This document shows, one piece after another, positions 1-8,900 of a DNA stretch of 53,087 nucleotides. Source of the stretch: an uncultured Lachnospiraceae bacterium (lineage in GTDB: Bacteria; Bacillota; Clostridia; Lachnospirales; Lachnospiraceae); assembly GCA_947170415.1 (NCBI GenBank), contig CAMVTN010000002.1, forward strand, positions 1-53,087. The letters are read 5' to 3'. The position numbers were made by a program, and so were the translations under genes. Each line of letters begins with the position of its first letter. Within the stretch, counting starts at the first letter, position 1. The notes under the pieces were generated by a model. The model ran no database searches and was not told the origin of the DNA. It was given only the letters and a program-made list of their open reading frames with translations.

Positions 1-279
1 AATAGCCAGTGCATTTTTTCCGGAAAGTCGTATGATGGTTATGCTTATAATAAGGTTTGCGATACTTACAGGGACTAATAGGATAGCGATAACTGCAAGA
101 AAGATGAGAAGAAACGCTCCGCCAAACAAAATGTACCAGCCGATCACCGGATTATCGTGGCTTCCTGCACAACCGTATAAAAATCGAAGAACCCCAAGGA
201 ATCCCAAGATTAAAAGAATAGACTGCATAATGCTCAAAATGCGATTAGTTACTATAAAATCCTGTATGTTGCCTTTCAT
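1..279 (-). CDS. Small membrane protein, 3' end beyond the left edge
   Basis: An open frame of 93 codons runs from an ATG at 277-279 leftwards to the window edge without a stop. It starts MKGNIQDFIVTNR and then shows two clear hydrophobic stretches, roughly residues 14-33 and 48-75, separated by a short loop with a Cys and a DNP motif. A Shine-Dalgarno-like GAGGAT lies about 6 nt before the ATG. It sits 29 nt downstream of the next minus-strand membrane protein gene, so the two are probably co-transcribed. I do not recognise the family; only a membrane location can be supported. Confidence 0.6.
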   Translation of the reverse strand, partial: MKGNIQDFIVTNRILSIMQSILLILGFLGVLRFLYGCAGSHDNPVIGWYILFGGAFLLIFLAVIAILLVPVSIANLIISITIIRLSGKNALAI

Positions 280-308
280 TTTTATCTATCCTCGAATTTA
301 TTCATTTC

Positions 309-830
309 TCAAAGCTGATTTGCCTGCTGTGGAGCGATAAAATGTTTTTTATAGTCGTTTCTTATTGCGAATGCTGTGATTATGTCGATGAGATACCATG
401 AATTTACAACTAAGTATAATAACATTTTTATTACAGATATTTTTTTATCCATTTTTAGCTTGATCGTACATATTTCTGCTGGGATAACTGTTGTAGCAAA
501 TACCGCGGCATCTATTGCTATTAGTATTGGTAAAACAAAAATTCCGGCGCCTGCCAGAGCCATTAAGATAGTAAAAATTCCCGTTGCTACTACAAAAAAT
601 AGTACATAATATGGGATTTGTATCAGTTTTACTATCAGATTCACTTTCGCAAGTTTACTTTTATCAGGTGATAATATCGAGATTATTAAGGTGAAAATTA
701 TCTCAATTATCATTCCTATAAAACAAATGCTGTAAAGCAGTACCCAACTATCCTGAATTTTGCTTGAAGTATAAAAAAGTATCAGATAAATATAGGGCAT
801 TACTGCGTTGAGATACAAAAGATTTTCCAT
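309..830 (-). CDS. Four-helix membrane protein of unknown function
   Basis: 173 residues, largely hydrophobic, with about four membrane segments near residues 7-25, 28-55, 68-115 (long, Gly/Ala-rich, possibly two passes) and 132-155. Soluble parts are short and Lys-rich, for example KLKMDKK before the last helix. There is no catalytic motif I recognise. It is the upstream partner of the partial membrane gene at 1-279. The region just before its start carries a half copy of the dispersed palindromic repeat (896-917). The long open frame and hydrophobic pattern support a real gene; its function is unknown. Confidence 0.65.
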   Translation of the reverse strand: MENLLYLNAVMPYIYLILFYTSSKIQDSWVLLYSICFIGMIIEIIFTLIISILSPDKSKLAKVNLIVKLIQIPYYVLFFVVATGIFTILMALAGAGIFVLPILIAIDAAVFATTVIPAEICTIKLKMDKKISVIKMLLYLVVNSWYLIDIITAFAIRNDYKKHFIAPQQANQL

Positions 831-895
831 GATTTACCCCGTTTCTGCTAAGTTATTTCATGTTTTTCATGGTACTCCTATTAATTATTTATTTC

Positions 896-917
896 AATGA
901 TATGATGACAGGGTCAA
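896..917 (+). repeat. Half copy of the dispersed ATGATGACAGGGTCAA repeat
   Basis: Starts AATGAT and continues ATGATGACAGGGTCAA. All 22 nt are identical to the half copy at 36135-36156. The matching right arm is not recognisable beyond this point. It lies between the end of the LacI gene and the start of the minus-strand membrane protein gene. Confidence 0.7.
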
Positions 918-963
918 TGTCTCCTTTTTCAACTCTCTTTTACTGTTGTTGATCAACTTATGC

Positions 964-2022
964 TTAGAAAGAATCCCGATAGATCAGATTAGTTTCTGTG
1001 TGTACTATCCTGAAGTTCATGGATGGTTCCTTGATCCTTGACAAAAGAAGTTCAACAGCTTCATGTCCCATCAGCTGACTATGGATATGCACTGTAGTCA
1101 GCGCAGGATTAACGATAGTAGATTCCTGAGAGTCGTCAAAACCACATAATTTCACATCATCGGGTACGGAAATATTATTTTTTCGGGCTATTTTCAGAAA
1201 ATCGAAGGCAACAAAATCATTTGCGCATATGAAAATATCGGGGAGTTTTTTGATCTTTTTTATTTCTGATTCAAGGTAGCCCTGATAATTTATTGCTTCA
1301 CCGGTTTTGGAATTAATCTCAGATTCTGTGAGACATATACTATCATCATATTTGAGTCCGTAATAATTCAAAGCATTTCTAAAAGCAGCATATCTCTCAT
1401 AAAAAGAACGGCAGTGATATTTATCACCGATAAATCCTATCCTTGAAAATCCCTTTTCACAGCACTTTTTTATAACAGAATAAGCGTAAGCTTCATTTTC
1501 CATTAGCAGGATATCCGCATTTAACGGTTCTTCGCCCATTACGCAGGGAGCGTCGATGAAAAGCACCGGAACAGATAGTGATGACAACATTCTGCAATAG
1601 GCGATATTAAACATCTCTGCGCAGAAAATCCCGGCTATCCGGGACAGGCTCAGGCTGCCGGGAAGCCTGCATTCTGCAATCTCAGAAGGAAGTACCCTAT
1701 AAATGGTCAGACTGCATCCGATCTCGGAGAGTTCCTGCTGGATCTTATCGATCATAGTGGAACCAAAGTGAGAGTTATCAAGTTTGGAAGTGGTGATAAA
1801 AGCCAGATCCATAGGTTTGTCAGTTGAGATATTGCCTTTGATCTTTTTCGTCGTTACGTCTATGTAGGAAAACTGCTTATATCCCATTTCTGCAGCTTTT
1901 TGCAGAACCATATCACGTGTTGAATCAGCGATAGTGCCGGTATTGTTAATAGCTTTCGAAACAGTGTTTCGGGATAAGTTAAGTGCATCGGCAATATCCT
2001 GAATGGTTACTCTAGTATTCAT
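964..2022 (-). CDS. LacI-family transcriptional repressor
   Basis: 352 residues. The N-terminus has the LacI helix-turn-helix and hinge pattern (VTIQDIADALNLSRNTVSKA, residues 5-24). A periplasmic-binding-protein-like effector domain follows, ending with the usual DVKLCGFDDS (about 287-296) and the LTTVHIH strand. The family represses sugar genes and is released by a sugar or sugar phosphate. It is divergent from the ABC transporter/GH32 operon, so a fructan-derived sugar is the likely inducer; this is inference. The 363-bp divergent region holds two TTATCGAtAA-like sites with the central CG typical of LacI-family operators. The lacI reading direction leaves it free to autoregulate. Confidence 0.93.
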   Translation of the reverse strand: MNTRVTIQDIADALNLSRNTVSKAINNTGTIADSTRDMVLQKAAEMGYKQFSYIDVTTKKIKGNISTDKPMDLAFITTSKLDNSHFGSTMIDKIQQELSEIGCSLTIYRVLPSEIAECRLPGSLSLSRIAGIFCAEMFNIAYCRMLSSLSVPVLFIDAPCVMGEEPLNADILLMENEAYAYSVIKKCCEKGFSRIGFIGDKYHCRSFYERYAAFRNALNYYGLKYDDSICLTESEINSKTGEAINYQGYLESEIKKIKKLPDIFICANDFVAFDFLKIARKNNISVPDDVKLCGFDDSQESTIVNPALTTVHIHSQLMGHEAVELLLSRIKEPSMNFRIVHTETNLIYRDSF

Positions 2023-2061
2023 TCTAAATCCTCATAAGAAAGTTTTAAGCGACAAATACAT

Positions 2062-2101
2062 ATGATGTCACGGAAAAAAGGACTTTTGACCCTGACATCA
2101 T
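2062..2101. repeat. Full 40-nt copy of the dispersed palindromic repeat
   Basis: Outer arms ATGATGTCA and TGACATCAT are perfect inverted repeats. Read on the minus strand, the inner part is GGGTCAAAAGTCC, matching the copies at 5879-5932 and 18773-18812. Total length is exactly 40 nt, as in the copy at 18773. It lies in the divergent lacI/permease spacer. Confidence 0.75.
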
Positions 2102-2113
2102 ACATATGACTCC

Positions 2114-2123
2114 TTATCGATAA
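2114..2123. promoter_or_regulatory. Candidate LacI-family operator (first of two)
   Basis: Perfect 10-bp palindrome TTATCGATAA with a central CG, the hallmark of LacI-family operators. A second, one-mismatch site TTATCGACAA lies at 2237-2246. Their separation (123 bp) would allow looping. No binding data; the assignment rests on symmetry and position. Confidence 0.4.
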
Positions 2124-2236
2124 ACTAATCTTAATTTATATTTTGTAATGTGTCAAATGTAAAAGTGACAAATGTCATAATGTAACATAAACAAATGTAA
2201 TTGGATAATTAGGAGAAAAGCCGAGGTTGTAGTTGA

Positions 2237-2246
2237 TTATCGACAA
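2237..2246. promoter_or_regulatory. Candidate LacI-family operator (second of two)
   Basis: TTATCGACAA, one change from the palindrome at 2114-2123, about 140 bp before the first permease start. It could overlap the operon promoter, although I cannot place a convincing -35/-10 pair. Confidence 0.35.
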
Positions 2247-2385
2247 AAAAGGACATTTGATCATGTGACATTTAAATAAATATATGTGCAAATGCACAAA
2301 TATTATTGACGTATGCACAACAATGGAATACTATTGGTTTCGGAAAAAAGAAACAAGGTTGTGCAAATGTAAACATGAGGCTTTT

Positions 2386-3300
2386 ATGGATAGAAATATA
2401 AGTGAAATAAAGAAGACATTTACTTATGTAAAAAAACACTGGCAGTTATATGTGATATTTTTGATGCCGGCACTTTTATTAACAATTATCTTTAAGTATC
2501 TACCGATGGGAGGCATACTTATAGGATTTATGGACTATAACCCGATAAGGGGGATACTTGGGAGCAGGTGGATCGGATTTAAGAATTTCAGCAGATTTCT
2601 TTCTTCTCCGGATTTCATGAGTTACCTGTTAAACACCCTAAAGCTTAGTATATTTGGACTGGCATGGGGATTTCCGGTTCCGATAATCCTTGCTTTGACA
2701 CTTAACAGGGTGAGAAGCAAAGGAGTGAGGCAGAAATTACAGACGGTGTTATATCTTCCAAACTTTATATCGGTAATAGTCCTTTGTGGTCTGGTGAGAA
2801 TCCTTCTTTCGGTAACAGGACCTATAAATCAGCTTTTAGGTTCACAGATCAATTTTATGACAATGCCGGGAGCTTTCAGAACCATCTACATTGCGTCCGG
2901 AATCTGGCAGGGAGCCGGCTGGGCATCGATCATGTATACAGCAGCGCTCGCAGGAGCAAGTCAGGAGCTTAGAGAAGCGGCAGTAATGGATGGGGCGAAC
3001 CTCTGGCAGCAGATAAAGGTAGTTGAATGGCCGGCGATCAAGGATATGGTCGTGATCCAGTTCATACTTCAGGCCGGAAACATTATGAGTATTGGTTTTG
3101 AAAAAGCATATGCCCTTCAAACAGACTTAAATATGGCGAGTTCCGAGATCATAGCGACCTATGTTTATAAGAAGGGTCTTCTTGACGGAGATTACAGTTT
3201 TTCAACTGCAGTAGGTCTTTTTAATACGATTATCAATGTCATTCTTCTTCTTATCGTAAATAAGGCAGTTGAAAAAATGAATGACGGAAAGGGTCTTTGA
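2386..3300 (+). CDS. ABC sugar transporter permease (LplB/YteP type)
   Basis: 304 residues from the ATG at 2386, which is preceded by GAGG 6 nt upstream. An in-frame ATG at 2284 would add a Cys-rich, non-homologous 34-residue tail, so I reject it. Six membrane helices are visible, and the MetI-type cytoplasmic loop ELREAAVMDGANLWQQIKVV, the EAA motif that contacts the ATPase, is intact. The opening KKHWQLYVIFLMPALLL and FKYLPMGG are typical of the LplB/YteP branch that imports oligosaccharides. It is the first gene of an operon with a second permease, a binding lipoprotein and a GH32 hydrolase. No ATPase gene is present, so a shared MsmK-like ATPase elsewhere must energise it. Confidence 0.93.
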   Translation: MDRNISEIKKTFTYVKKHWQLYVIFLMPALLLTIIFKYLPMGGILIGFMDYNPIRGILGSRWIGFKNFSRFLSSPDFMSYLLNTLKLSIFGLAWGFPVPIILALTLNRVRSKGVRQKLQTVLYLPNFISVIVLCGLVRILLSVTGPINQLLGSQINFMTMPGAFRTIYIASGIWQGAGWASIMYTAALAGASQELREAAVMDGANLWQQIKVVEWPAIKDMVVIQFILQAGNIMSIGFEKAYALQTDLNMASSEIIATYVYKKGLLDGDYSFSTAVGLFNTIINVILLLIVNKAVEKMNDGKGL

Positions 3301-3302
3301 TC

Positions 3303-4199
3303 ATGAGGAAAAGAAAATTTGCAAATATACCGTTTTCGGACAAGGTACTGTTGAGCTTTAGCTTCGTTTTTCTTGGATTATTTGTAGTTGCGGTCATAGT
3401 TCCGATAGTTTACATCATCATTGCTTCCTTCATGGATCCGGTAACGCTGCAAAATAGCGGAATATCCTTTGACATGAGTAAATGGACAACTACAGCCTAT
3501 GAGAGAGTTCTGTCAAATCCTCAGATATGGACAGGATTCAGAAATGCGATCGTTTATTCCGTGTTATTTACGGTCATATCCGTAGGTGTAACACTTCTCG
3601 CAGCATATCCTATGTCGAGAAAAGACTTTAAGGGCAGAAAATTTTTTAATCTGATATTTGTAATAACGATGTTTTTTGGAGGCGGTCTGATACCTACATA
3701 CCTCCTGATAAGCGATATGGGACTATTGAACAGTATGTGGGCTGTGATCCTTCCGGGAGCATTCAGCGTATGGAATATGATAATCGCCCGCACATATTAT
3801 CAAAATATACCGTCAGAGTTAAGGGAAGCGGCAGAGGTTGATGGAGCAAGTGATCTGGTTTATTTTTTCAAGATCCTGCTTCCGGTATGTACGCCTGTCA
3901 TAACAGTTTTGGCTCTTTGGCAGTTTGTCGGTATGTGGAATAGTTACTTTGATGCAATGATCTATCTGAACGATGCAGCAAAACAGCCGCTTCAGCTGGT
4001 GCTTCGTTCGATACTTATACAAAATCAGCCTGAGTCGGGAATGATAGCTGATATGCAGAGTACGGCAGCCAGAGCTCAGCTTGCTGAGCTTTTGAAATAT
4101 GCAACCATCATTATATCAAGCTTACCGCTTCTTATAATGTATCCATTTTTCCAGAAGTATTTTGACAGCGGAATAATGGTTGGATCTGTAAAGGGTTAA
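3303..4199 (+). CDS. ABC sugar transporter permease (YtcP type)
   Basis: 298 residues from the ATG at 3303, with GGAAAGGG ending 9 nt upstream. A TTG two codons earlier overlaps the previous stop and is less likely. Six membrane segments and the EAA loop ELREAAEVDGASDLVYFFKI are present. The C-terminus YPFFQKYFDSGIMVGSVKG is the standard ending of the YtcP/YesQ branch. It forms the membrane channel with the preceding permease and starts 2 nt after its stop. Confidence 0.94.
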   Translation: MRKRKFANIPFSDKVLLSFSFVFLGLFVVAVIVPIVYIIIASFMDPVTLQNSGISFDMSKWTTTAYERVLSNPQIWTGFRNAIVYSVLFTVISVGVTLLAAYPMSRKDFKGRKFFNLIFVITMFFGGGLIPTYLLISDMGLLNSMWAVILPGAFSVWNMIIARTYYQNIPSELREAAEVDGASDLVYFFKILLPVCTPVITVLALWQFVGMWNSYFDAMIYLNDAAKQPLQLVLRSILIQNQPESGMIADMQSTAARAQLAELLKYATIIISSLPLLIMYPFFQKYFDSGIMVGSVKG

Positions 4200-4217
4200 A
4201 GGGAAAGGAAAGGAACA

Positions 4218-5882
4218 ATGAAAAAGTGGGTATTGAGATTAATCATGACATCAGTATTGGCGGCTTTTGTGGCTGTATCGAGTGCTGGGTGCGGCAAAAA
4301 GGCAGCACTCAGTAATGGAGAGATGCAGGTAGTAGCGAAGGAAAGCCTCGCATTTCCGTTAAAGGAGCAGATAACCATAAAGGGTTTAACGAGCTATCCT
4401 GCAAATACAGAGTCTGATCCGAATAACAGAACTATTTTCAAGCGACTTGAGGAAGAAACAAATGTACATGTGGATTGGAACGCTATCCAGTCAGATCAGT
4501 GGGCAGATAAGATCTCTCTTGAAATGGCTAACGTAAATACTCTTCCGGATTTTGTGTTTACGGCATCCTTTAATGACAGTGATCTCTTAAAGTATGCAGA
4601 TCAGGGTGTGATCATCAATCTTGAGGAATACATTGATAACTACATGCCAAATCTCAGGGCGGTTTTTGATAAATATCCTGAATATCGTGCTATGTGCACG
4701 GATGTCAACGGACATATCTGGGCTTTGCCGTGGATAGAGCAGCTCGGAAGTGAAAAGACAGCTATTCAGACCATCGACAATATGAGCTTTATTAATAAAA
4801 AGTGGCTGGATTTCCTTGGACTTGAGGTTCCGGAAACAACTGATGATCTTGAAAAAGTCCTCATTGCATTTAGAGATCATGCTCCTGAGCTTCAGAAAGA
4901 GTTTGGTATCGAGGGATCTATCATTCCCATGTCCTGCATAGTTAATGATGGTGGACAGGATCCTGCGATCATCATTAACGGATTTGGCGAAGGCATCGGA
5001 GATCCTGATAAGGGCAGACATATCGCAGTAAATGATGATCAGAAGGTAGTGTGCAGTGCGACTCAGGAAGGCTATAAGAAAGGCATCACCTGGCTTCATA
5101 AGCTCTATGAGGAAAATCTGATCGATCCTGAAGCATTTACTCAGGAATGGTCAACCTACGTATCAAAGGGAAAGTCAGGCAGATACGGAGTTTGCTTCAG
5201 TTGGGACGTTGCAAATATCGCAAATCTGGAAGACTGGGTTCCGCTTCCGGCACTTACTGCAGATGTTAGAAATATCACACCTCAGAACGGTTCGTATACG
5301 AGTGGTTTTGACAGAGGACGCTGCGTGGTAACTGCTGCAGCTAAGGAACCGGCACTGGTATGCGCATGGCTTGATAAGATGTATGATCCGTTCCAGTCTC
5401 CGCAGAATAACTGGGGAACTTACGGAGAAAATGATGATTTTGACATTTTTGAACTTGGCGAAAACGAGAATGGTGAAAAAATGCTGAAGCACGCACCGCT
5501 CGGTGATGCATCTCCTGTTGAAGTAAGAGAGGCAGAGTGTGTTGGCGGACCTCTTGCAGTCTTAGATGAGTACTATGGCAAATATGTAACCTGCCCTGAT
5601 GACGCGCAGTACAGACTTGACTGGATCAAGGATATTTATACACCGGATATGCACACTAAGTATATTTATCCGAATGTGTTCATGACAAGAGAGGATAACG
5701 AAGAGATTTCAAATATCCAGGCGGACGTAGTAAAGTCGATCAATGCACATAAGTCAGACTGGATAATGAATGGCTTCACTGATGCAGATTGGGATGCGTA
5801 TATATCTGAGCTTGAAGGTTATAAACTTGATAAGATGCTTGAGATCTATCAGAAGTATTACGATGCGAGAGTAAATAAATGA
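4218..5882 (+). CDS. Extracellular sugar-binding lipoprotein (LplA/YtcQ type)
   Basis: 554 residues. The signal peptide ends in the lipobox SSAGC, with Cys25 as the lipidation site, so the protein is tethered to the outer face of the membrane. The size and the motifs ITIKGLTSYP, WADKISLEMA and LPDFVF are those of the large family-1 binding proteins that pair with LplB/YtcP permeases. It captures the oligosaccharide for the two permeases just upstream. AAGGAAAGGA gives a strong ribosome binding site. A copy of the dispersed palindrome overlaps its stop codon. The exact substrate is not readable from sequence; the neighbouring GH32 suggests fructo-oligosaccharides. Confidence 0.93.
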   Translation: MKKWVLRLIMTSVLAAFVAVSSAGCGKKAALSNGEMQVVAKESLAFPLKEQITIKGLTSYPANTESDPNNRTIFKRLEEETNVHVDWNAIQSDQWADKISLEMANVNTLPDFVFTASFNDSDLLKYADQGVIINLEEYIDNYMPNLRAVFDKYPEYRAMCTDVNGHIWALPWIEQLGSEKTAIQTIDNMSFINKKWLDFLGLEVPETTDDLEKVLIAFRDHAPELQKEFGIEGSIIPMSCIVNDGGQDPAIIINGFGEGIGDPDKGRHIAVNDDQKVVCSATQEGYKKGITWLHKLYEENLIDPEAFTQEWSTYVSKGKSGRYGVCFSWDVANIANLEDWVPLPALTADVRNITPQNGSYTSGFDRGRCVVTAAAKEPALVCAWLDKMYDPFQSPQNNWGTYGENDDFDIFELGENENGEKMLKHAPLGDASPVEVREAECVGGPLAVLDEYYGKYVTCPDDAQYRLDWIKDIYTPDMHTKYIYPNVFMTREDNEEISNIQADVVKSINAHKSDWIMNGFTDADWDAYISELEGYKLDKMLEIYQKYYDARVNK

Positions 5883-5932
5883 TGTTGGGGTCAAAAGTCC
5901 TTTTGCCCCCCAACTTATGACCCTGTCATCAT
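5879..5932. repeat. Full (expanded) copy of the dispersed palindromic repeat, overlapping a stop codon
   Basis: Begins ATGATGTTGGGGTCAAAAG, contains an internal hairpin GTTGGGG...CCCCAAC, and ends with GACCCTGTCATCAT, the complement of the repeat's other arm. It is 54 nt long instead of 40. It starts on the last codon and stop of the binding-protein gene (TGA 5880-5882) and lies before the GH32 gene. No run of T follows, so a classic terminator role is doubtful. Confidence 0.75.
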
Positions 5933-5978
5933 AATAAATAAGGACTCAAAAAAATTTCATCATAAAAAGGGAGAGAGT

Positions 5979-8900
5979 ATGAAAAATAGAAAAATGGTCC
6001 GCTCATTATGCGGAGTATTAGGAACAACGGTAATGTTAAGCGGCGCTGCGGTAAATAATGTTCAGGTTTTTGCCGCTCCGACCGTAAAGGAACAGGAAAT
6101 GGTAGCAACACAGACTTCTAAAAAGCTTGAGAATTATAAAAATAACATTGGTGAGCTGACATATTTTGGTGACGGCGAATGGAATGTTACGGATGAGGGT
6201 CTCTTAAGTGATGCTATCGGAAAGGGTGACTGCTTTGCCTTTTCAAAGACGCATGGAACAAATTTCGTATATTCAACAGACGTATGCTTTAAGGAGAATC
6301 AGGGAGCTGCAGCACTTCTTTTCAGAAGTAATGCGAAGGCGGACAATAAAGAGAGCTATGCTGTAAATATCGATGCTTCAAATCATAAATGCAAGTTTTT
6401 TAGATGGCAGAGAAATGATGCTCTTCAGCTTATCGATGAGAAGGAAGTCAAGGCTAACGAAAACGGACGTTATACACTTAAGGTAGTTGCCATAGATTCC
6501 TGGATACTCTATTACGTTAATGATGAACTCGTTGCCAGCTCAGGAGATTACACATTGCAGCCGGGGGATCTCGGACAGGATACAGTTATCCCGGAAGGTG
6601 TATTTGGACTTCTGAACTGGAACAGCAAGGTTGTATTCCAGAATACCTATTATAAAGAGCTGAATGATAGCTTTTCTCCATTACTTGATGATATAAAGGT
6701 AACTTCAGACAAGGGAACAGTTGAAAAAGAAGCGAGATTTGTTCCTACTGAGCCGATGATGCTTCAGTATGTAAAAAATGATGCATCAGAAGTAAATATC
6801 GAAGTTGAGAAGAGAGATAAAAATGCAGTTGTAGAGATTTCTGATGCTGATGGAAATATCTATAAAGACGGAAAAGGCATACCTGTTAAAGAGGGCAAAA
6901 ACTATATTACAGTTAAGACTACCGTTTCCGATAAAGATGGAAATGAGGCATCGGCTGTATATAAGGTGAATGTCCACAGATTTAAGCAGGATGTAGAGTA
7001 CTACAATGAGGTTTATCGTGATCAGTATCACTACTCCGTAAAGGAAGGCTGGGCAAACGATCCTAACGGTCTTGTTAATTACAATGGAAAATATCATCTG
7101 TTTTATCAGTTCTATGATGATATCAAATGGGGCCCCATGCACTGGGCACATGCGACAAGTAAAGACCTGCTTCACTGGGAAGAGGAACCGATCGCATTTT
7201 ATCCAGATGCAAACGGAGCAATGTTCTCAGGCTGTATAGTTGCAGATAGCAACAATAGCTCAGGACTTTTCAAATCAGATAAGGGTGGTCTGGTAGCTCT
7301 TATCACAGCAGATGGAAACGGTCAGAGAATAAAGGTAGCTTACAGCGAGGACGAGGGAAAGACCTGGAAACAGCTCGACAAGGTTGCTGCGGACTGGACC
7401 AATGATCCGTTACATAACCGTGATTTCAGAGATCCCAAGGTATTTAGATGGGAGGGTAAATGGTTCATGGTTGTTGCCGGCGGCCCGCTTAGAATCTATT
7501 CCTCCGAAAATCTTCTGGATTGGAAGTGCGAGTCAACATATGATAAGCTGCACACAGAGTGTCCGGATCTCTATCCGATCAAAGCAGATGATGGAAAACT
7601 AAAGTGGGTTCTGTCCAGAGGCGGCAGATTATACAAAGTCGGGTCCTTTAAAGAGACGAACGGTAAATGGGCATTTATTCCTGATGAGGAATATAAGAAC
7701 AAAGACGGCATTATGAACTTTGGCAGGGATTCATATGCAGCCATGACCTACTATGTTCAGGACTTTGGCACAGAAGAAAATCCGGAAATCCCGGAGATCA
7801 CAGAAATAAACTGGATGAATACCTGGGAAGACTACTGTAATTCTGTTGCAGAGAAGACAGGTCAGGACTTCAACGGAACCTTTAACCTCAATCTTAATCT
7901 TGGATTAAAGAAGGATGGTTCCTCATATCTTCTGACTCAGACACCGGTAAAGGATTATGAGAAACTCAGAAAGACTTCTGAAGCAGTAAAGATCAAGGAT
8001 GCAAAGGTAACTGCTGACAACAATGTTCTTAAAGATTTCAGCGGTGATACTTATGAAATCTGCGCAAAATTCCTGCCTGATAAGAATACTAAAAAGGTTG
8101 GATTTAAGCTTAGAAAGGGTGCTGGCGAAGAGACTGTCGTTGCTTATGATGTAGACAGCAAGAAGCTGTATATCGACAGAAGTGAATCCGGAATCGCTAT
8201 CAGCAATAAGTTCAAAGAAGTTTCCTCTCAGGATATGAAGGTAAATGCTGACGGAAGTATAGAGCTTCATATCTATGTTGATAAGGCAAGTGTCGAGGTA
8301 TTCTCCGGAGATAATACAGTATGCGGAGCTGCACAGATTTTTGCTAATCCTTTAAGTCTCGGAGCAGAGGCGTTTGCAGAGGGGGGCTCAGCAAAGGCAG
8401 ATATAGACATTTATCCGATGGAGAGCATCTGGACAGATAAGAAGGTTGCTGATAAGGCATATGCAGTAGGTTCAACATCTTCCGCAACTACATATCTGAA
8501 TTGCGGTGAGAGCACAAAGCTCAATGCTTATGTACTGCCTCTTGATTCTGATCAGGAAATAGAGTGGAGCCTTGAGTCAGGAGAGGATGTTATAGAACTT
8601 TCCGGTGATGGCGAGATCAAGGCACTGCAGAAGGGAAATGCAGTAGTAGTTGCTGCAGCTAAGGCAGATCCTTCTCTTACAAGAAAGTTTAAGATAAATG
8701 TTTATCGCAATACTTTCAAGACAAATGTTAAAGAATTTGTAAATCTCAACGGTAACTGGACTGTAGATGATGACACACTTTTTGTATCAAATTCCGGTCA
8801 GAATGACTACTATATGGCAAAGGAAATGGTACACGGTGATTATGTCTGGGATACAGATATCAAGTTCACAAAGGGACTCATAAATCTCTTTATCCTTTCT

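Larger units (their letters stand above)
2023..2385. promoter_or_regulatory. Divergent control region between lacI-type gene and ABC/GH32 operon
   Basis: AT-rich spacer of 363 bp. It contains a full 40-nt copy of the dispersed palindrome (2062-2101) and a perfect TTATCGATAA palindrome at 2114-2123. A near copy, TTATCGACAA, lies at 2237-2246, 123 bp away. TGTGCA-AA-TGCACA is at 2285-2298, with further TGCACA/TTGTGCA words at about 2314 and 2358. The open frame here in phase with the permease (from 2284) is probably untranslated leader, because the permease has a better start at 2386. Confidence 0.5.

Noticed and set aside
2284-2385. Cys-rich N-terminal extension of the first permease
   Set aside because: No ribosome site at 2284, the sequence is unlike any permease start, and it overlaps candidate operator words.
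5879-5932. Simple rho-independent terminator after the binding-protein gene
   Set aside because: The structure is stable but is followed by AATAAATAAGG, not a T run, and shares sequence with repeats elsewhere, so a repeat element explains it better.
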